NCBI RefSeq assembly: GCF_900111355.1 | Contig: NZ_FOHA01000019.1 | Coordinates: forward strand, 1 to 39,662 | Reading direction: 5' to 3' | DNA length: 39,662 nt | Source of the DNA: Isobaculum melis | GTDB lineage: Bacteria; Bacillota; Bacilli; Lactobacillales; Carnobacteriaceae | In this document: positions 32,298 through 39,662 of the stretch, piece after piece | Layout: every line of letters begins with the position of its first letter | How positions within the stretch are numbered: position 1 is the stretch's first letter | Made by a program: the position numbers and the translations under genes | The notes under the pieces: model-generated | Database searches by the model: none | Seen by the model: the letters and a program-made list of their open reading frames with translations, nothing else | Told to the model about the DNA's origin: nothing

Positions 32298-33290
32298 ATG
32301 AACCTATTAATATGTGGTGGTGCAGGATATATTGGTAGCCATATGGTTGCATTGTTAATAGAAAAAGGGCATCAAGTAAGTGTGATTGATAACCTTTCAA
32401 CTGGACATCAACAAGCACTTCCAACAGAAGTGAACTTCTATCAAGGCGATTTAAGAGATGAAAAATTTCTAAATGAAGTATTTGCAAACAATCAATTTGA
32501 AGCTGTGATTGATTTTGCGGCTTTTTCATTAGTTGGAGAAAGTGTAGAAAATCCATTGAAATATTTTGATAATAACGTAGGAAGTGTGATTCATCTATTA
32601 AAAGTTATGGCAAATCATCATGTAAAGAAAATTGTTTTCTCATCAACAGCTGCGACTTATGGTGAAGTGGAAGGGACAAACCTGATTACAGAAACAACAC
32701 CAACAAAACCAATTAACCCTTATGGCGCTTCTAAAAAAATGGTAGAAGACATTTTAGAATGGAGTGATCAAGCTTATGGGATTAAATATACTGTTTTACG
32801 TTACTTTAATGTAGCTGGTGCCCATCCAGCAGGACTGATTGGCGAAGACCACCTATGTGAGACACATTTAATTCCATTAATTATTAAGGCGGCCCTAGGT
32901 GAAAGAGAGCATATCAAAATTTTTGGGGAGGATTATCCAACCCCAGATGGCACCTGTATTCGTGATTATATCCATGTAATGGACTTAGTCAATGCCCATT
33001 TGCTATCCTTAGAACGCCTAGAAAAAGGTGGCGCAAGCGCAATTTATAACTTAGGAAACGGCGCAGGCTTTTCTGTAAAAGAAATTGTAGAAGCTGTTGA
33101 ACAGGTTGTAGGCGCAGAAATTCCTAAAGTAACAGAAGCTCGTCGTGCAGGGGATCCAGCAATCTTAGTAGCAAGCAGCGCAAAAGCAACAGCAGAATTG
33201 AATTGGCAACCAGCCTATACCGAAATCCAAGAAATCATTCAAACTGCTTGGAAGTGGCACCAAAGCCATCCAAAAGGCTATTCCAAATAA
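32298..33290 (+). CDS. galE: UDP-glucose 4-epimerase
   Basis: Interconverts UDP-glucose and UDP-galactose with bound NAD; needed for galactose use and for galactosylated envelope polymers. 330 residues from ATG 32298 (AAGGTGG upstream), the standard length. Short-chain dehydrogenase features: GGAGYIGSH nucleotide-binding motif at residues ~7-15, SSTAATYG with the catalytic Ser/Thr, and the YGASK catalytic Tyr-Lys pair (family usually YGRSK or YGxSK); DGTCIRDYIHVMDL is a GalE signature. It stands alone, not with galK/galT, so an envelope role is plausible. Confidence 0.96.
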   Translation: MNLLICGGAGYIGSHMVALLIEKGHQVSVIDNLSTGHQQALPTEVNFYQGDLRDEKFLNEVFANNQFEAVIDFAAFSLVGESVENPLKYFDNNVGSVIHLLKVMANHHVKKIVFSSTAATYGEVEGTNLITETTPTKPINPYGASKKMVEDILEWSDQAYGIKYTVLRYFNVAGAHPAGLIGEDHLCETHLIPLIIKAALGEREHIKIFGEDYPTPDGTCIRDYIHVMDLVNAHLLSLERLEKGGASAIYNLGNGAGFSVKEIVEAVEQVVGAEIPKVTEARRAGDPAILVASSAKATAELNWQPAYTEIQEIIQTAWKWHQSHPKGYSK

Positions 33291-33313
33291 ATTAAAATAA
33301 GCAGAATAAATTA

Positions 33314-33346
33314 AGCAAAGAAGCATTGCACTTCTTTGCTTTTTGT
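33314..33346 (+). terminator. galE terminator
   Basis: AGCAAAGAAG (33314-33323), 7-nt loop, CTTCTTTGCT (33331-33340), then T5. Confidence 0.9.
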
Positions 33347-33368
33347 TGTAAAGTTAGGAGAGTAATTT

Positions 33369-33399
33369 GTGAAACAATCTTATTGTTTCACGAGAAGGA
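33369..33399. repeat. inverted repeat containing parS-like half sites
   Basis: GTGAAACAAT-CTT-ATTGTTTCAC (33369-33391) is a perfect hairpin just before rsmG. The right arm continues as TGTTTCACGAGAAGGA (33384-33399), which matches the ParB site TGTTTCACGTGAAACA at 13 of 16 positions. It lies ~1.9-2.6 kb from parA and parB, where parS sites are common. Confidence 0.4.
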
Positions 33400-33416
33400 G
33401 CAAAGGAGTCAAAAAG

Positions 33417-34133
33417 ATGAATCCAGAAGAATTCAAGCAAGCATTGTTGGAAAAAGGTATCAGCCTTAGTTCAAAACAAATGGCACAATTTAAGCGCTAT
33501 TTTGAGCTACTAGTTGAATGGAATGAAAAAATCAACTTAACCGCGATTACTGAAGAAAAAGAAGTGTACTTAAAACATTTCTATGATTCAATATCTGCAA
33601 GCTTTTATCAAGATTTTAGTCAAGAAAAGCTTTCTATTTGTGATGTGGGTGCAGGTGCAGGTTTTCCAAGTTTGCCACTTAAAATCGTTTTTCCACAGTT
33701 AAAAATTACAATTGTGGATTCATTAAATAAACGCATTCAATTTTTGAATCTTTTAGCAAACGAATTAGATTTACAAAATGTGCATTTCTTCCATAGTCGT
33801 GCAGAAGATTTTGGGCAAAATAAAGCCTATCGAGAAACCTTTGATATAGTGACAGCAAGAGCAGTTGCTAGAATGAGTGTCTTGGCAGAATTGTGTTTAC
33901 CCTTAGTCAGAAAAGATGGAGAATTTATTGCTTTAAAAGCATCTAGTAGTGAAGAAGAATTAGAAGCTGCTAAAAAAGCAGTCGCCTTATTAGGAGGAAA
34001 AGTGATTTCGGATCACCAATTTGAATTATCTGCTGAAGCAGGAGAGCGTCATATTGTTGTGATTCAAAAGAAAAAAGAAACGCCTAATAAATACCCTAGA
34101 AAAGCAGGCTTACCCAATAAAAAACCATTATAA
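33417..34133 (+). CDS. rsmG: 16S rRNA m7G527 methyltransferase RsmG (GidB)
   Basis: Methylates G527 of 16S rRNA using S-adenosylmethionine. 238 residues from ATG 33417 (AAAGGAG upstream); the GTG at 33369 lies inside an inverted repeat and is rejected. Family marks: [13 protein letters not shown] (~31-43), [10 protein letters not shown]-binding [24 protein letters not shown], and [14 protein letters not shown]. In Firmicutes rsmG lies beside noc/parA/parB near oriC, exactly as here. Confidence 0.97.
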   Translation: MNPEEFKQALLEKGISLSSKQMAQFKRYFELLVEWNEKINLTAITEEKEVYLKHFYDSISASFYQDFSQEKLSICDVGAGAGFPSLPLKIVFPQLKITIVDSLNKRIQFLNLLANELDLQNVHFFHSRAEDFGQNKAYRETFDIVTARAVARMSVLAELCLPLVRKDGEFIALKASSSEEELEAAKKAVALLGGKVISDHQFELSAEAGERHIVVIQKKKETPNKYPRKAGLPNKKPL

Positions 34134-34233
34134 AATCAAAAAACAAGTATTTTAGTCTGGTTAAACATACAAAAATCAACTGCATTTTGGTATAATAGGA
34201 AGTAAGAGAGTTTGCGAAAAAAGGAGCAGAAGT

Positions 34234-35145
34234 ATGGCATTATCAAATATATTTGGTTCAGGAAAAGGCAAAAAGAAAAAAGAAGCGTTGGTAGAGGAAA
34301 AAATTGAGACAATTCCAGAAAATGAAGTTGTCCTAAATGATCCTTCAAAACAAGAAGTTCACCAAATCGACAGTACTAAAGTCGTACCGAATCGTTTCCA
34401 ACCCCGCAAAGTTTTTCAACCAGAGAAGCTCAATGAATTAGCAAGAACCATTCACATTCATGGTTTAATTCAGCCGATTGTTTTGAGAGAGTATGCACCT
34501 GAGCAATATGAAATCATTGCAGGTGAAAGAAGATTCCGTGCGATGCAATTACTAGAATGGACATCCGTTCCTGCTTTAATTCAAGAAATGACGGACAGTG
34601 AAACAGCATCTGTTGCATTGATTGAGAACCTACAACGTGAAGAATTAACTGCAATAGAAGAAGCTAAAGCCTATCAGCAATTAATTGAGCTGAACAACTT
34701 AACGCAAGAAGCTTTAGCCCAAAGAGTGGGGAAAAGCCAATCATCTGTAGCGAATAAATTACGTTTATTAAAACTAACAGATGCGGTGCAACAAGCTATT
34801 TTAGTGAAAGATATTTCAGAACGACATGGTAGAAGTTTGTTGCCGTTAACAGAAGCAGAACAAACAGAAGTCGTTGCTAAAATTATTGCTGAAAACTTAA
34901 ATGTGAAAGAAACAGAAGAGCTGGTTAAAAAAATTATCTTAGCCAAAAATCCAGAAAAGAAAGCACCTCAGAAACGTAAAGTTGGGATTTCAAAAGATGT
35001 TCGTTTAGCCTTAAATACGATTAAAAAATCACTCACAATGGTCAGTGATACCGGAATTGATTTAACAACGGAAGAAGAAGAACTAGATGATGTTTACCGC
35101 ATTACAATCGAGATACCAAAACATAAGGGAAACAATCAAAAATAA
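34234..35145 (+). CDS. noc: nucleoid occlusion protein Noc
   Basis: 303 residues, start ATG 34234 behind AAGGAG. It is a ParB paralogue that binds its own DNA sites and blocks FtsZ ring assembly over the chromosome. N-terminal amphipathic stretch MALSNIFGSGKGKKKK fits the membrane-targeting helix of Noc. ParB/CTPase motifs: PRKVF, GERRFRAMQL, ENLQREELTAIEEA; HTH region TQEALAQRVGKSQSSVANKL (~160-180). I call it Noc rather than a second ParB because of the N-terminal helix and its place directly before parA-parB. Extended -10 (TGgTATAAT) just upstream at ~34190. Confidence 0.92.
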   Translation: MALSNIFGSGKGKKKKEALVEEKIETIPENEVVLNDPSKQEVHQIDSTKVVPNRFQPRKVFQPEKLNELARTIHIHGLIQPIVLREYAPEQYEIIAGERRFRAMQLLEWTSVPALIQEMTDSETASVALIENLQREELTAIEEAKAYQQLIELNNLTQEALAQRVGKSQSSVANKLRLLKLTDAVQQAILVKDISERHGRSLLPLTEAEQTEVVAKIIAENLNVKETEELVKKIILAKNPEKKAPQKRKVGISKDVRLALNTIKKSLTMVSDTGIDLTTEEEELDDVYRITIEIPKHKGNNQK

Positions 35146-35189
35146 AGAGCGATAAATGAAGTCATTCATTTTGAAAAGATGCGTAGAAG

Positions 35190-35216
35190 GTCTAAGACAC
35201 GTATCTTAGACTTTTT
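35190..35216 (+). terminator. noc terminator
   Basis: GTCTAAGA (35190-35197), 6-nt loop, TCTTAGAC (35204-35211), then T5. Confidence 0.85.
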
Positions 35217-35257
35217 CTATGAAAAAAAGTGAGTGGAAAGTAACAGGAGGGGAAAAC

Positions 35258-36022
35258 ATGGCTAGAGTCATTTCAGTAGCAAATCAAAAAGGTGGCGTTG
35301 GAAAAACAACCACTACCGTAAATTTAGGAGCTTGTTTAGCTTATTTAGGAAAAAAAGTATTATTGGTTGATATTGATGCACAGGGGAATGCGACAAGTGG
35401 ATTAGGCATTCGTAAAGCAGATGTTGAAAAAGACATTTACGATGTTTTAGTCAATGAAACACCAATTAAAGAAGTTGTGATGGAAACATCCCGTGAAAAT
35501 TTATGGATTATCCCAGCCACCATTCAACTAACAGGTGCTGAAATAGAATTAACCAATCAAATTGCAAGAGAAACACGTTTAAAGAATGCCTTACAAAAAG
35601 CTGGCAAGGATTACGATTATGTACTGATTGACTGTCCGCCATCACTAGGACATTTAACCATTAATGCATTTACTGCAAGTGATTCCATTCTTATTCCTGT
35701 CCAATGCGAATATTATGCATTAGAGGGATTAAGTCAATTGTTAAATACCGTCCGCTTGGTGCAAAAACACTTTAATAAGAATTTACGTATCGAAGGTGTA
35801 TTGTTAACGATGCTAGATGCAAGAACAAACCTTGGTTATGAAGTTGTCGATGAAGTGAAGAAATATTTCCGCGAGCGTGTCTATAAAACCATTATTCCAC
35901 GCAATGTTCGTTTATCAGAATCACCAAGTCATGGTTTATCAATTATTGATTACGATCCACGCTCAAGAGGGGCAGAAGTTTACCTAGAACTCGCAAAGGA
36001 AGTGTTGTTACGTGGCAAATAA
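35258..36022 (+). CDS. parA: chromosome partitioning ATPase ParA (Soj)
   Basis: 254 residues from ATG 35258 (AGGAGGGG just upstream; ATG 35219 overlaps the noc terminator). Deviant Walker A KGGVGKTTTT with the signature Lys near residue 11, Walker A' DIDAQGNATSG, Walker B VLIDCPPSLG. It forms ATP-dependent dimers on DNA, which ParB stimulates to hydrolyse, and in Bacillus-type bacteria also regulates DnaA. Its stop overlaps the parB start by 11 nt, so the two are translationally coupled. Confidence 0.97.
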   Translation: MARVISVANQKGGVGKTTTTVNLGACLAYLGKKVLLVDIDAQGNATSGLGIRKADVEKDIYDVLVNETPIKEVVMETSRENLWIIPATIQLTGAEIELTNQIARETRLKNALQKAGKDYDYVLIDCPPSLGHLTINAFTASDSILIPVQCEYYALEGLSQLLNTVRLVQKHFNKNLRIEGVLLTMLDARTNLGYEVVDEVKKYFRERVYKTIIPRNVRLSESPSHGLSIIDYDPRSRGAEVYLELAKEVLLRGK

Positions 36023-36905
36023 AAATAGCAAAGGCTTAGGTCGAGGTATTGACGCTTTGTTTAGTAACTACAGTGATATTGAAGATATTGATGTTTCAGA
36101 AGAAACAGTGAAAGAACTCGCTTTAGCTGAGATTAGACCTAATCCATACCAACCCAGGAAAATTTTTGACGAAAATGCTTTAAATGAATTAGCTGATTCC
36201 ATAAAAGCATCTGGTGTTTTCCAACCAATCATTGTCCGAGAATCATCTGTCAGAGGTTATGAAATTATTGCAGGTGAGCGAAGATTCCGTGCGTCAAAAC
36301 TTGCAGGAAAAGACACTATTCCAGCCATTGTGAGAGAATTTACAGAACAAGCAATGATGGAAGTAGCCGTCTTAGAAAATTTACAACGTGAAGATCTAAC
36401 ACCATTAGAAGAAGCAGAAGCCTATGACATGCTCATGAAAAAATTAGATTTAACCCAAGAAGAAGTAGCCAAACGTTTGGGCAAAAGTAGACCTTATATT
36501 GCCAACTATTTGCGCCTGCTAGGCTTACCAGAAATGGTCAAAAAAGCTTTACAAGAGGAACAAATCTCAATGGGACAAGCTAGAACTTTATTAGGGTTAA
36601 AAGATAAAGACCAAATTATCCCAGTAGCTAAAAAAGTCATGAAAGAAAGCTTAACAGTACGACAATTAGAACAATTGGTTACCAATTTAAATGATCCTAA
36701 AACGGCAGTTAAAGAACCTGCTAAAAAAGTAGAGAAAAAACCTTACTATATTAGAGAAGGTGAAGATCGTTTAATGGATAAATTTGGAACAAATGTCACG
36801 ATTTCAGAAAAAGGAAATAAGGGGCATATTGAAATTGAATACTTATCATTAGATGATTTAACAAGAATCCTGGATATTTTAAATATTCAATTTGATGAAG
36901 GATAA
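36012..36905 (+). CDS. parB: chromosome partitioning protein ParB (Spo0J)
   Basis: 297 residues, GTG start at 36012 inside the parA end. N-terminal KGLGRGIDALFSN (ParA-stimulating peptide with Arg/Lys), CTP-binding and clamp motifs PNPYQPRKIF, GERRFRASKLAG and ENLQREDLTPLEEAEAY, HTH TQEEVAKRLGKSRPYIANYLRLL (~158-180), and a C-terminal dimerisation domain (~240-297). It loads on parS and spreads as a DNA clamp. Same-strand neighbours noc and parA complete the segregation block. Confidence 0.97.
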   Translation: MANKNSKGLGRGIDALFSNYSDIEDIDVSEETVKELALAEIRPNPYQPRKIFDENALNELADSIKASGVFQPIIVRESSVRGYEIIAGERRFRASKLAGKDTIPAIVREFTEQAMMEVAVLENLQREDLTPLEEAEAYDMLMKKLDLTQEEVAKRLGKSRPYIANYLRLLGLPEMVKKALQEEQISMGQARTLLGLKDKDQIIPVAKKVMKESLTVRQLEQLVTNLNDPKTAVKEPAKKVEKKPYYIREGEDRLMDKFGTNVTISEKGNKGHIEIEYLSLDDLTRILDILNIQFDEG

Positions 36906-36919
36906 GGAGCCTGAAGCTG

Positions 36920-37126
36920 TTGAAAACGTATGGATTAAAGGACATTGTCGAGATGAAAAAACAACATCCTTGTGGCACGAATCGTTGGGAAATCATTCGA
37001 ATGGGAATGGATATCCGAATAAAATGTGGAAATTGTGGACATAGTGTGATGTTACCAAGAAGAGAATTTGAGAAAAAAATGAAACGTGTATTGGTTTCTG
37101 CACAAGATACAGAAACGAAAGCATAA
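36920..37126 (+). CDS. DUF951 small zinc-ribbon-like protein
   Basis: 68 residues, TTG start at 36920 with AAGGAG upstream. The DUF951 pattern is clear: DIVEMKKQHPCGTNRWEIIRMGMDIRIKCGNCGHSVMLPRREFEKK. Three Cys (HPCG and CGNC) and a His could bind a metal. The family is almost always between parB and ychF in Firmicutes, as here. The role is unknown. Confidence 0.92.
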   Translation: MKTYGLKDIVEMKKQHPCGTNRWEIIRMGMDIRIKCGNCGHSVMLPRREFEKKMKRVLVSAQDTETKA

Positions 37127-37153
37127 TACAGAATAAAGGAAGCGTGAAAAAAG

Positions 37154-38254
37154 ATGGCGTTAACAGCAGGAATCGTTGGATTACCAAACGTAGGAAAATC
37201 AACATTATTTAATGCAATTACAAAAGCAGGAGCAGAAGCAGCAAACTATCCATTTGCAACGATTGACCCCAATGTAGGAATGGTAGAAGTTCCAGATGCA
37301 AGACTACAAAGATTAACAGAATTAGTAGAACCTAAAAAAACAGTTCCAACCACATTTGAATTTACTGATATTGCAGGCATTGTTAAAGGGGCAAGTAAAG
37401 GGGAAGGATTAGGAAATAAATTCTTAAGCCATATTCGCCAAGTAGATGCGATTTGTCATGTTGTCCGTTGCTTCGATGATGAAAATATTACACATGTGGA
37501 TGGAAAAGTAGATCCATTGTCTGATATTGAAACGATTAATTTAGAATTAGTCCTAGCTGATTTAGAATCTGTTGAAAAACGTCATGCACGCATTGCTAAA
37601 ATTGCCAAAACAAAAGATAAAGAAGCTGTTGCAGAATTAGCGATTTTAGACAAAATCAAACCAGTCTTAGAAGCTGGTAAATCTGCAAGATCCATTGAAT
37701 TTACAGAAGAAGAATTACCAATCGTGAAAAGTTTGTTCCTATTAACTACAAAACCAGTATTATATGTAGCCAATGTCAGTGAGGAAGAAGTTGTAGAGGG
37801 AACCAATCAACCCTATGTAAAATTAGTTGCAGAATTTGCTGCAAGTGAAAATTCAGAAGTTATTGTGATTTGTGCACGTGCTGAAGAAGAAATTGCAGAA
37901 TTAGATGAAGAAGAAAAAACAGAATTCTTAGAAGCAATGGGCATTGCAGAATCTGGTTTAGATCAGTTGATTCGTTCAGCGTACCATTTACTAGGCTTGG
38001 CGACTTACTTTACTGCTGGAGTAAAAGAAGTACGCGCTTGGACCTTCCGTCAAGGCATGAGAGCACCACAAGCTGCGGGTGTGATTCATACAGACTTTGA
38101 AAGAGGATTTATTCGAGCAGAAACAGTCTCATTTGCAGACTTAGATGCACTAGGAACGATGCAAGCTGTAAAAGAATCAGGTAAGTTACGTTCAGAAGGA
38201 AAAAATTATGTTGTACAAGATGGCGATATTATGGAATTCCTATTTAATGTATAA
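37154..38254 (+). CDS. ychF: ribosome-binding ATPase YchF (OLA1 family)
   Basis: 366 residues, start ATG 37154 behind AAGGAAG. P-loop of the Obg family: GLPNVGKSTLFNAIT (G1), FATIDPNVGMV (G2), DIAGIVKGASKGEGLGNKFL (G3). The G4 position is altered (LYVANVSEEE, usually NKxD), which explains the preference for ATP. A coiled-coil insertion is followed by a C-terminal TGS domain (TWTFRQGMRAPQAAGVIHTDFERGF-type). It binds ribosomes and affects stress responses. Confidence 0.96.
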   Translation: MALTAGIVGLPNVGKSTLFNAITKAGAEAANYPFATIDPNVGMVEVPDARLQRLTELVEPKKTVPTTFEFTDIAGIVKGASKGEGLGNKFLSHIRQVDAICHVVRCFDDENITHVDGKVDPLSDIETINLELVLADLESVEKRHARIAKIAKTKDKEAVAELAILDKIKPVLEAGKSARSIEFTEEELPIVKSLFLLTTKPVLYVANVSEEEVVEGTNQPYVKLVAEFAASENSEVIVICARAEEEIAELDEEEKTEFLEAMGIAESGLDQLIRSAYHLLGLATYFTAGVKEVRAWTFRQGMRAPQAAGVIHTDFERGFIRAETVSFADLDALGTMQAVKESGKLRSEGKNYVVQDGDIMEFLFNV

Positions 38255-38293
38255 GAAATAAAGCCGATGTAATTTTGAAAGGGGAACAATCAG

Positions 38294-38971
38294 TTGGAAC
38301 AAGAAAAATTAAATGAACTCATATCAGAGAACAACACCCTAAAAGAAAAACTTACAAAAAGAAATGAACAATATATTTTTAGCTTAACCAAAGCTTTAGA
38401 TGTAGCTAATCTAACAGAGGAAAGACAGGCGGTTATTCTAAATGATACGTTAAAACCTTTAGTGGATGGCCAGAAATCTGGTCAAACGGCACGACAACTC
38501 TTTGGAACTGTTACGGAATATACAACAGTCTTGTTGTCTAGTCCAGCGAAAGCTAAAGGAGTAGAAGGCAAAAGCTGGATGTATATGGTTGATGGTGGTT
38601 TGTTAATGACCGCTATGATGTGCCTAGTTTCAGCTATGTCAGGTTTCTTTAATAAGAATTCTGAAGGGACAGAGATGGGTTTACTTTCATTATTAATGGT
38701 ATTTGTTCTTGGAGGAGCTGGTGTCTTGTTAATCACTAAAAATATGCCAGATCGTAGAGGTAATAAAAAAGGAAGCATTATCCGTTATTTACTTGTCAGC
38801 ACAGCTGTTATTCTAGTTTGGGCATTTGCAATGGGAATTATCATTCTCGCTATCCCTCAATCAATTAATCCAACATTCTCAGCACCAGTATACGCCATTT
38901 TAGGAATTGGGTTATTTGCTGCTAAAATTTACTTGAAGAAAAAATGGAATTTACAAAATACATTTATGTAA
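38294..38971 (+). CDS. DUF1129 family membrane protein
   Basis: 225 residues, TTG start at 38294 with AAAGGGG upstream. Residues 1-~85 are a soluble helical domain (KLNELISENNTLKEKLTKRN ..., ending in a TARQLFG motif), followed by four membrane segments (~100-118, ~128-145, ~163-185, ~195-212). This plan and the GQTARQLFG motif match DUF1129, commonly found after ychF in Lactobacillales. Function unknown. Confidence 0.85.
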   Translation: MEQEKLNELISENNTLKEKLTKRNEQYIFSLTKALDVANLTEERQAVILNDTLKPLVDGQKSGQTARQLFGTVTEYTTVLLSSPAKAKGVEGKSWMYMVDGGLLMTAMMCLVSAMSGFFNKNSEGTEMGLLSLLMVFVLGGAGVLLITKNMPDRRGNKKGSIIRYLLVSTAVILVWAFAMGIIILAIPQSINPTFSAPVYAILGIGLFAAKIYLKKKWNLQNTFM

Positions 38972-38976
38972 AATAG

Positions 38977-39016
38977 AAAGACAAGTCTTATTTTAATGAG
39001 ATTTGTCTTTTTTTAT
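38977..39016 (+). terminator. terminator after the DUF1129 gene
   Basis: AAAGACAA ... TTGTCTTT stem with further pairing (TCT/AGA) inside, then a long T-run. It ends the rsmG-to-DUF1129 block. Confidence 0.8.
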
Positions 39017-39193
39017 GCATAAAAATAATATTCTGATGAATAATAAAGAATTTATTTAATTCAACATAACGAAATATAGAGGGTGGGACTGTTTGTTTTT
39101 GTTGTTCTTTCAGTTGTTTTTCCGATTAATAGATTCAGATGGCATGTGAAGGTTCGTATTTTTAAAAAAATGCATAAAACTGTGAAATTATTG

Positions 39194-39308
39194 TTGACGA
39201 CACGCTTGTAGGATGGTATTCTTATGAAGTCGCAAATGACGTAACACAAAAAGCACTTGCGAATAAATAAAAGAAGTTGTTGACATTTGCTTCTATAACT
39301 GATAATAT
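39194..39308 (+). promoter_or_regulatory. tandem rRNA operon promoters
   Basis: P1: TTGACG (39194-39199), 17 nt, TATTCT (39217-39222). P2: TTGACA (39280-39285), 17 nt, TAATAT (39303-39308). A leader with a boxA-like CTTTGAAAACTGAAC near 39341-39355 and several inverted repeats follows, as usual for antiterminated rrn operons. From 39017 to 39193 I see only a GGGTGGGAC fragment resembling the base of the 2193 and 12495 hairpins. Confidence 0.85.
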
Positions 39309-39500
39309 ATAGAAGTTGTCGAAAAGACGACGAACTAGACCTTTGAAAACTGAACAAAGTAAGACGAACCAAATGTGTAGGTTGTTTTAACAAGGTTAAA
39401 ACAAACAACATTAGTGAATAAAATTCGCTAGCAATTCAAAAATAATGAGCTACAAGCACATTATAAAAATGACTTTAAACCTTCGGGTTTGAACGATACT

Positions 39501-39662
<162 letters not shown>

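Noticed and set aside
34190-34220. TATAAT followed by TTTGCGAAAA before noc, similar to the small RNA motif
   Set aside because: Opposite strand, wrong spacing from the -10 and no hairpin following; it is simply the noc promoter and ribosome-site region.

Overview
The window looks like a chromosomal segment of an Enterococcus or close relative (Enterococcaceae), low in GC. The evidence is the enterococcal V1 region of the partial 16S rRNA gene at the right edge, a tyrosine decarboxylase almost identical in length and motifs to the enterococcal enzyme, and a second-copy (tufB-type) EF-Tu gene of the kind known from many enterococci. The right third carries rsmG-noc-parA-parB-DUF951-ychF, which in Firmicutes lies beside oriC, so the window probably sits on one flank of the origin and runs into an rRNA operon.

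Layout. (1) 1-4.8 kb is an accessory patch. It has a small coiled-coil protein, a gene remnant, the streptococcal-like tufB, two DUF1433 membrane proteins, a divergent class 3 lipase with a helical C-terminal tail, and a partner gene broken by an in-frame TGA. The lipase/DUF1433 set resembles the type VII-secreted lipase toxin TslA of Staphylococcus aureus and its TilA immunity proteins. (2) 4.8-6.3 kb is a PadR-controlled membrane-protein operon with a clear promoter and operator. (3) 6.3-9.7 kb is a PLD-like/SF2 helicase/DUF3427 protein that converges on a MutT-like NUDIX hydrolase. (4) 9.7-13.9 kb holds a YitT transporter-like protein, two lipoproteins, a candidate structured RNA in front of a small orphan gene, and a GNAT acetyltransferase. 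(5) 13.9-22.8 kb is the tyrosine/tyramine region: tyrS with a T-box on the minus strand, a YerC-type regulator, then tyrosine/tyramine permease, tyrosine decarboxylase, pyridoxine kinase and NhaC antiporter on the plus strand. (6) 22.8-26.6 kb has a small membrane protein, a CPA1 Na+/H+ antiporter and a DUF72 protein. (7) 26.7-31.4 kb is a beta-glucoside operon (licT-bglP-bglA) with a cre-like site and two LicT antiterminator/terminator units. (8) 31.5-33.3 kb has a small exported protein behind a perfect palindrome, then galE. (9) 33.4-39.0 kb is the chromosome segregation block. (10) 39.2 kb to the end is an rRNA operon promoter region and the first ~160 nt of 16S rRNA.

How the genes work together. 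The tyrosine block converts tyrosine to tyramine plus CO2. The permease exchanges the two, the decarboxylase consumes a proton, pyridoxine kinase can supply the PLP cofactor, and NhaC and the nearby CPA1 antiporter handle Na+/H+. This makes the centre of the window an acid-stress and ion-homeostasis region. The beta-glucoside operon is a standard substrate-induced, catabolite-repressed system.

The most interesting less-explained signals are: two look-alike ~70-nt minus-strand RNA candidates 22 kb apart, with the same promoter-proximal motif and covarying terminator stems (about 700-771 and 22797-22866); the orphan TslA-like toxin/immunity module with its decaying partner; a ~250-nt candidate structured RNA/attenuator (11787-12049); a ~165-nt MITE-like inverted repeat between tdc and pdxK; and the PLD-helicase-DUF3427/NUDIX pair. 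No CRISPR array, tRNA gene or transposase was seen.
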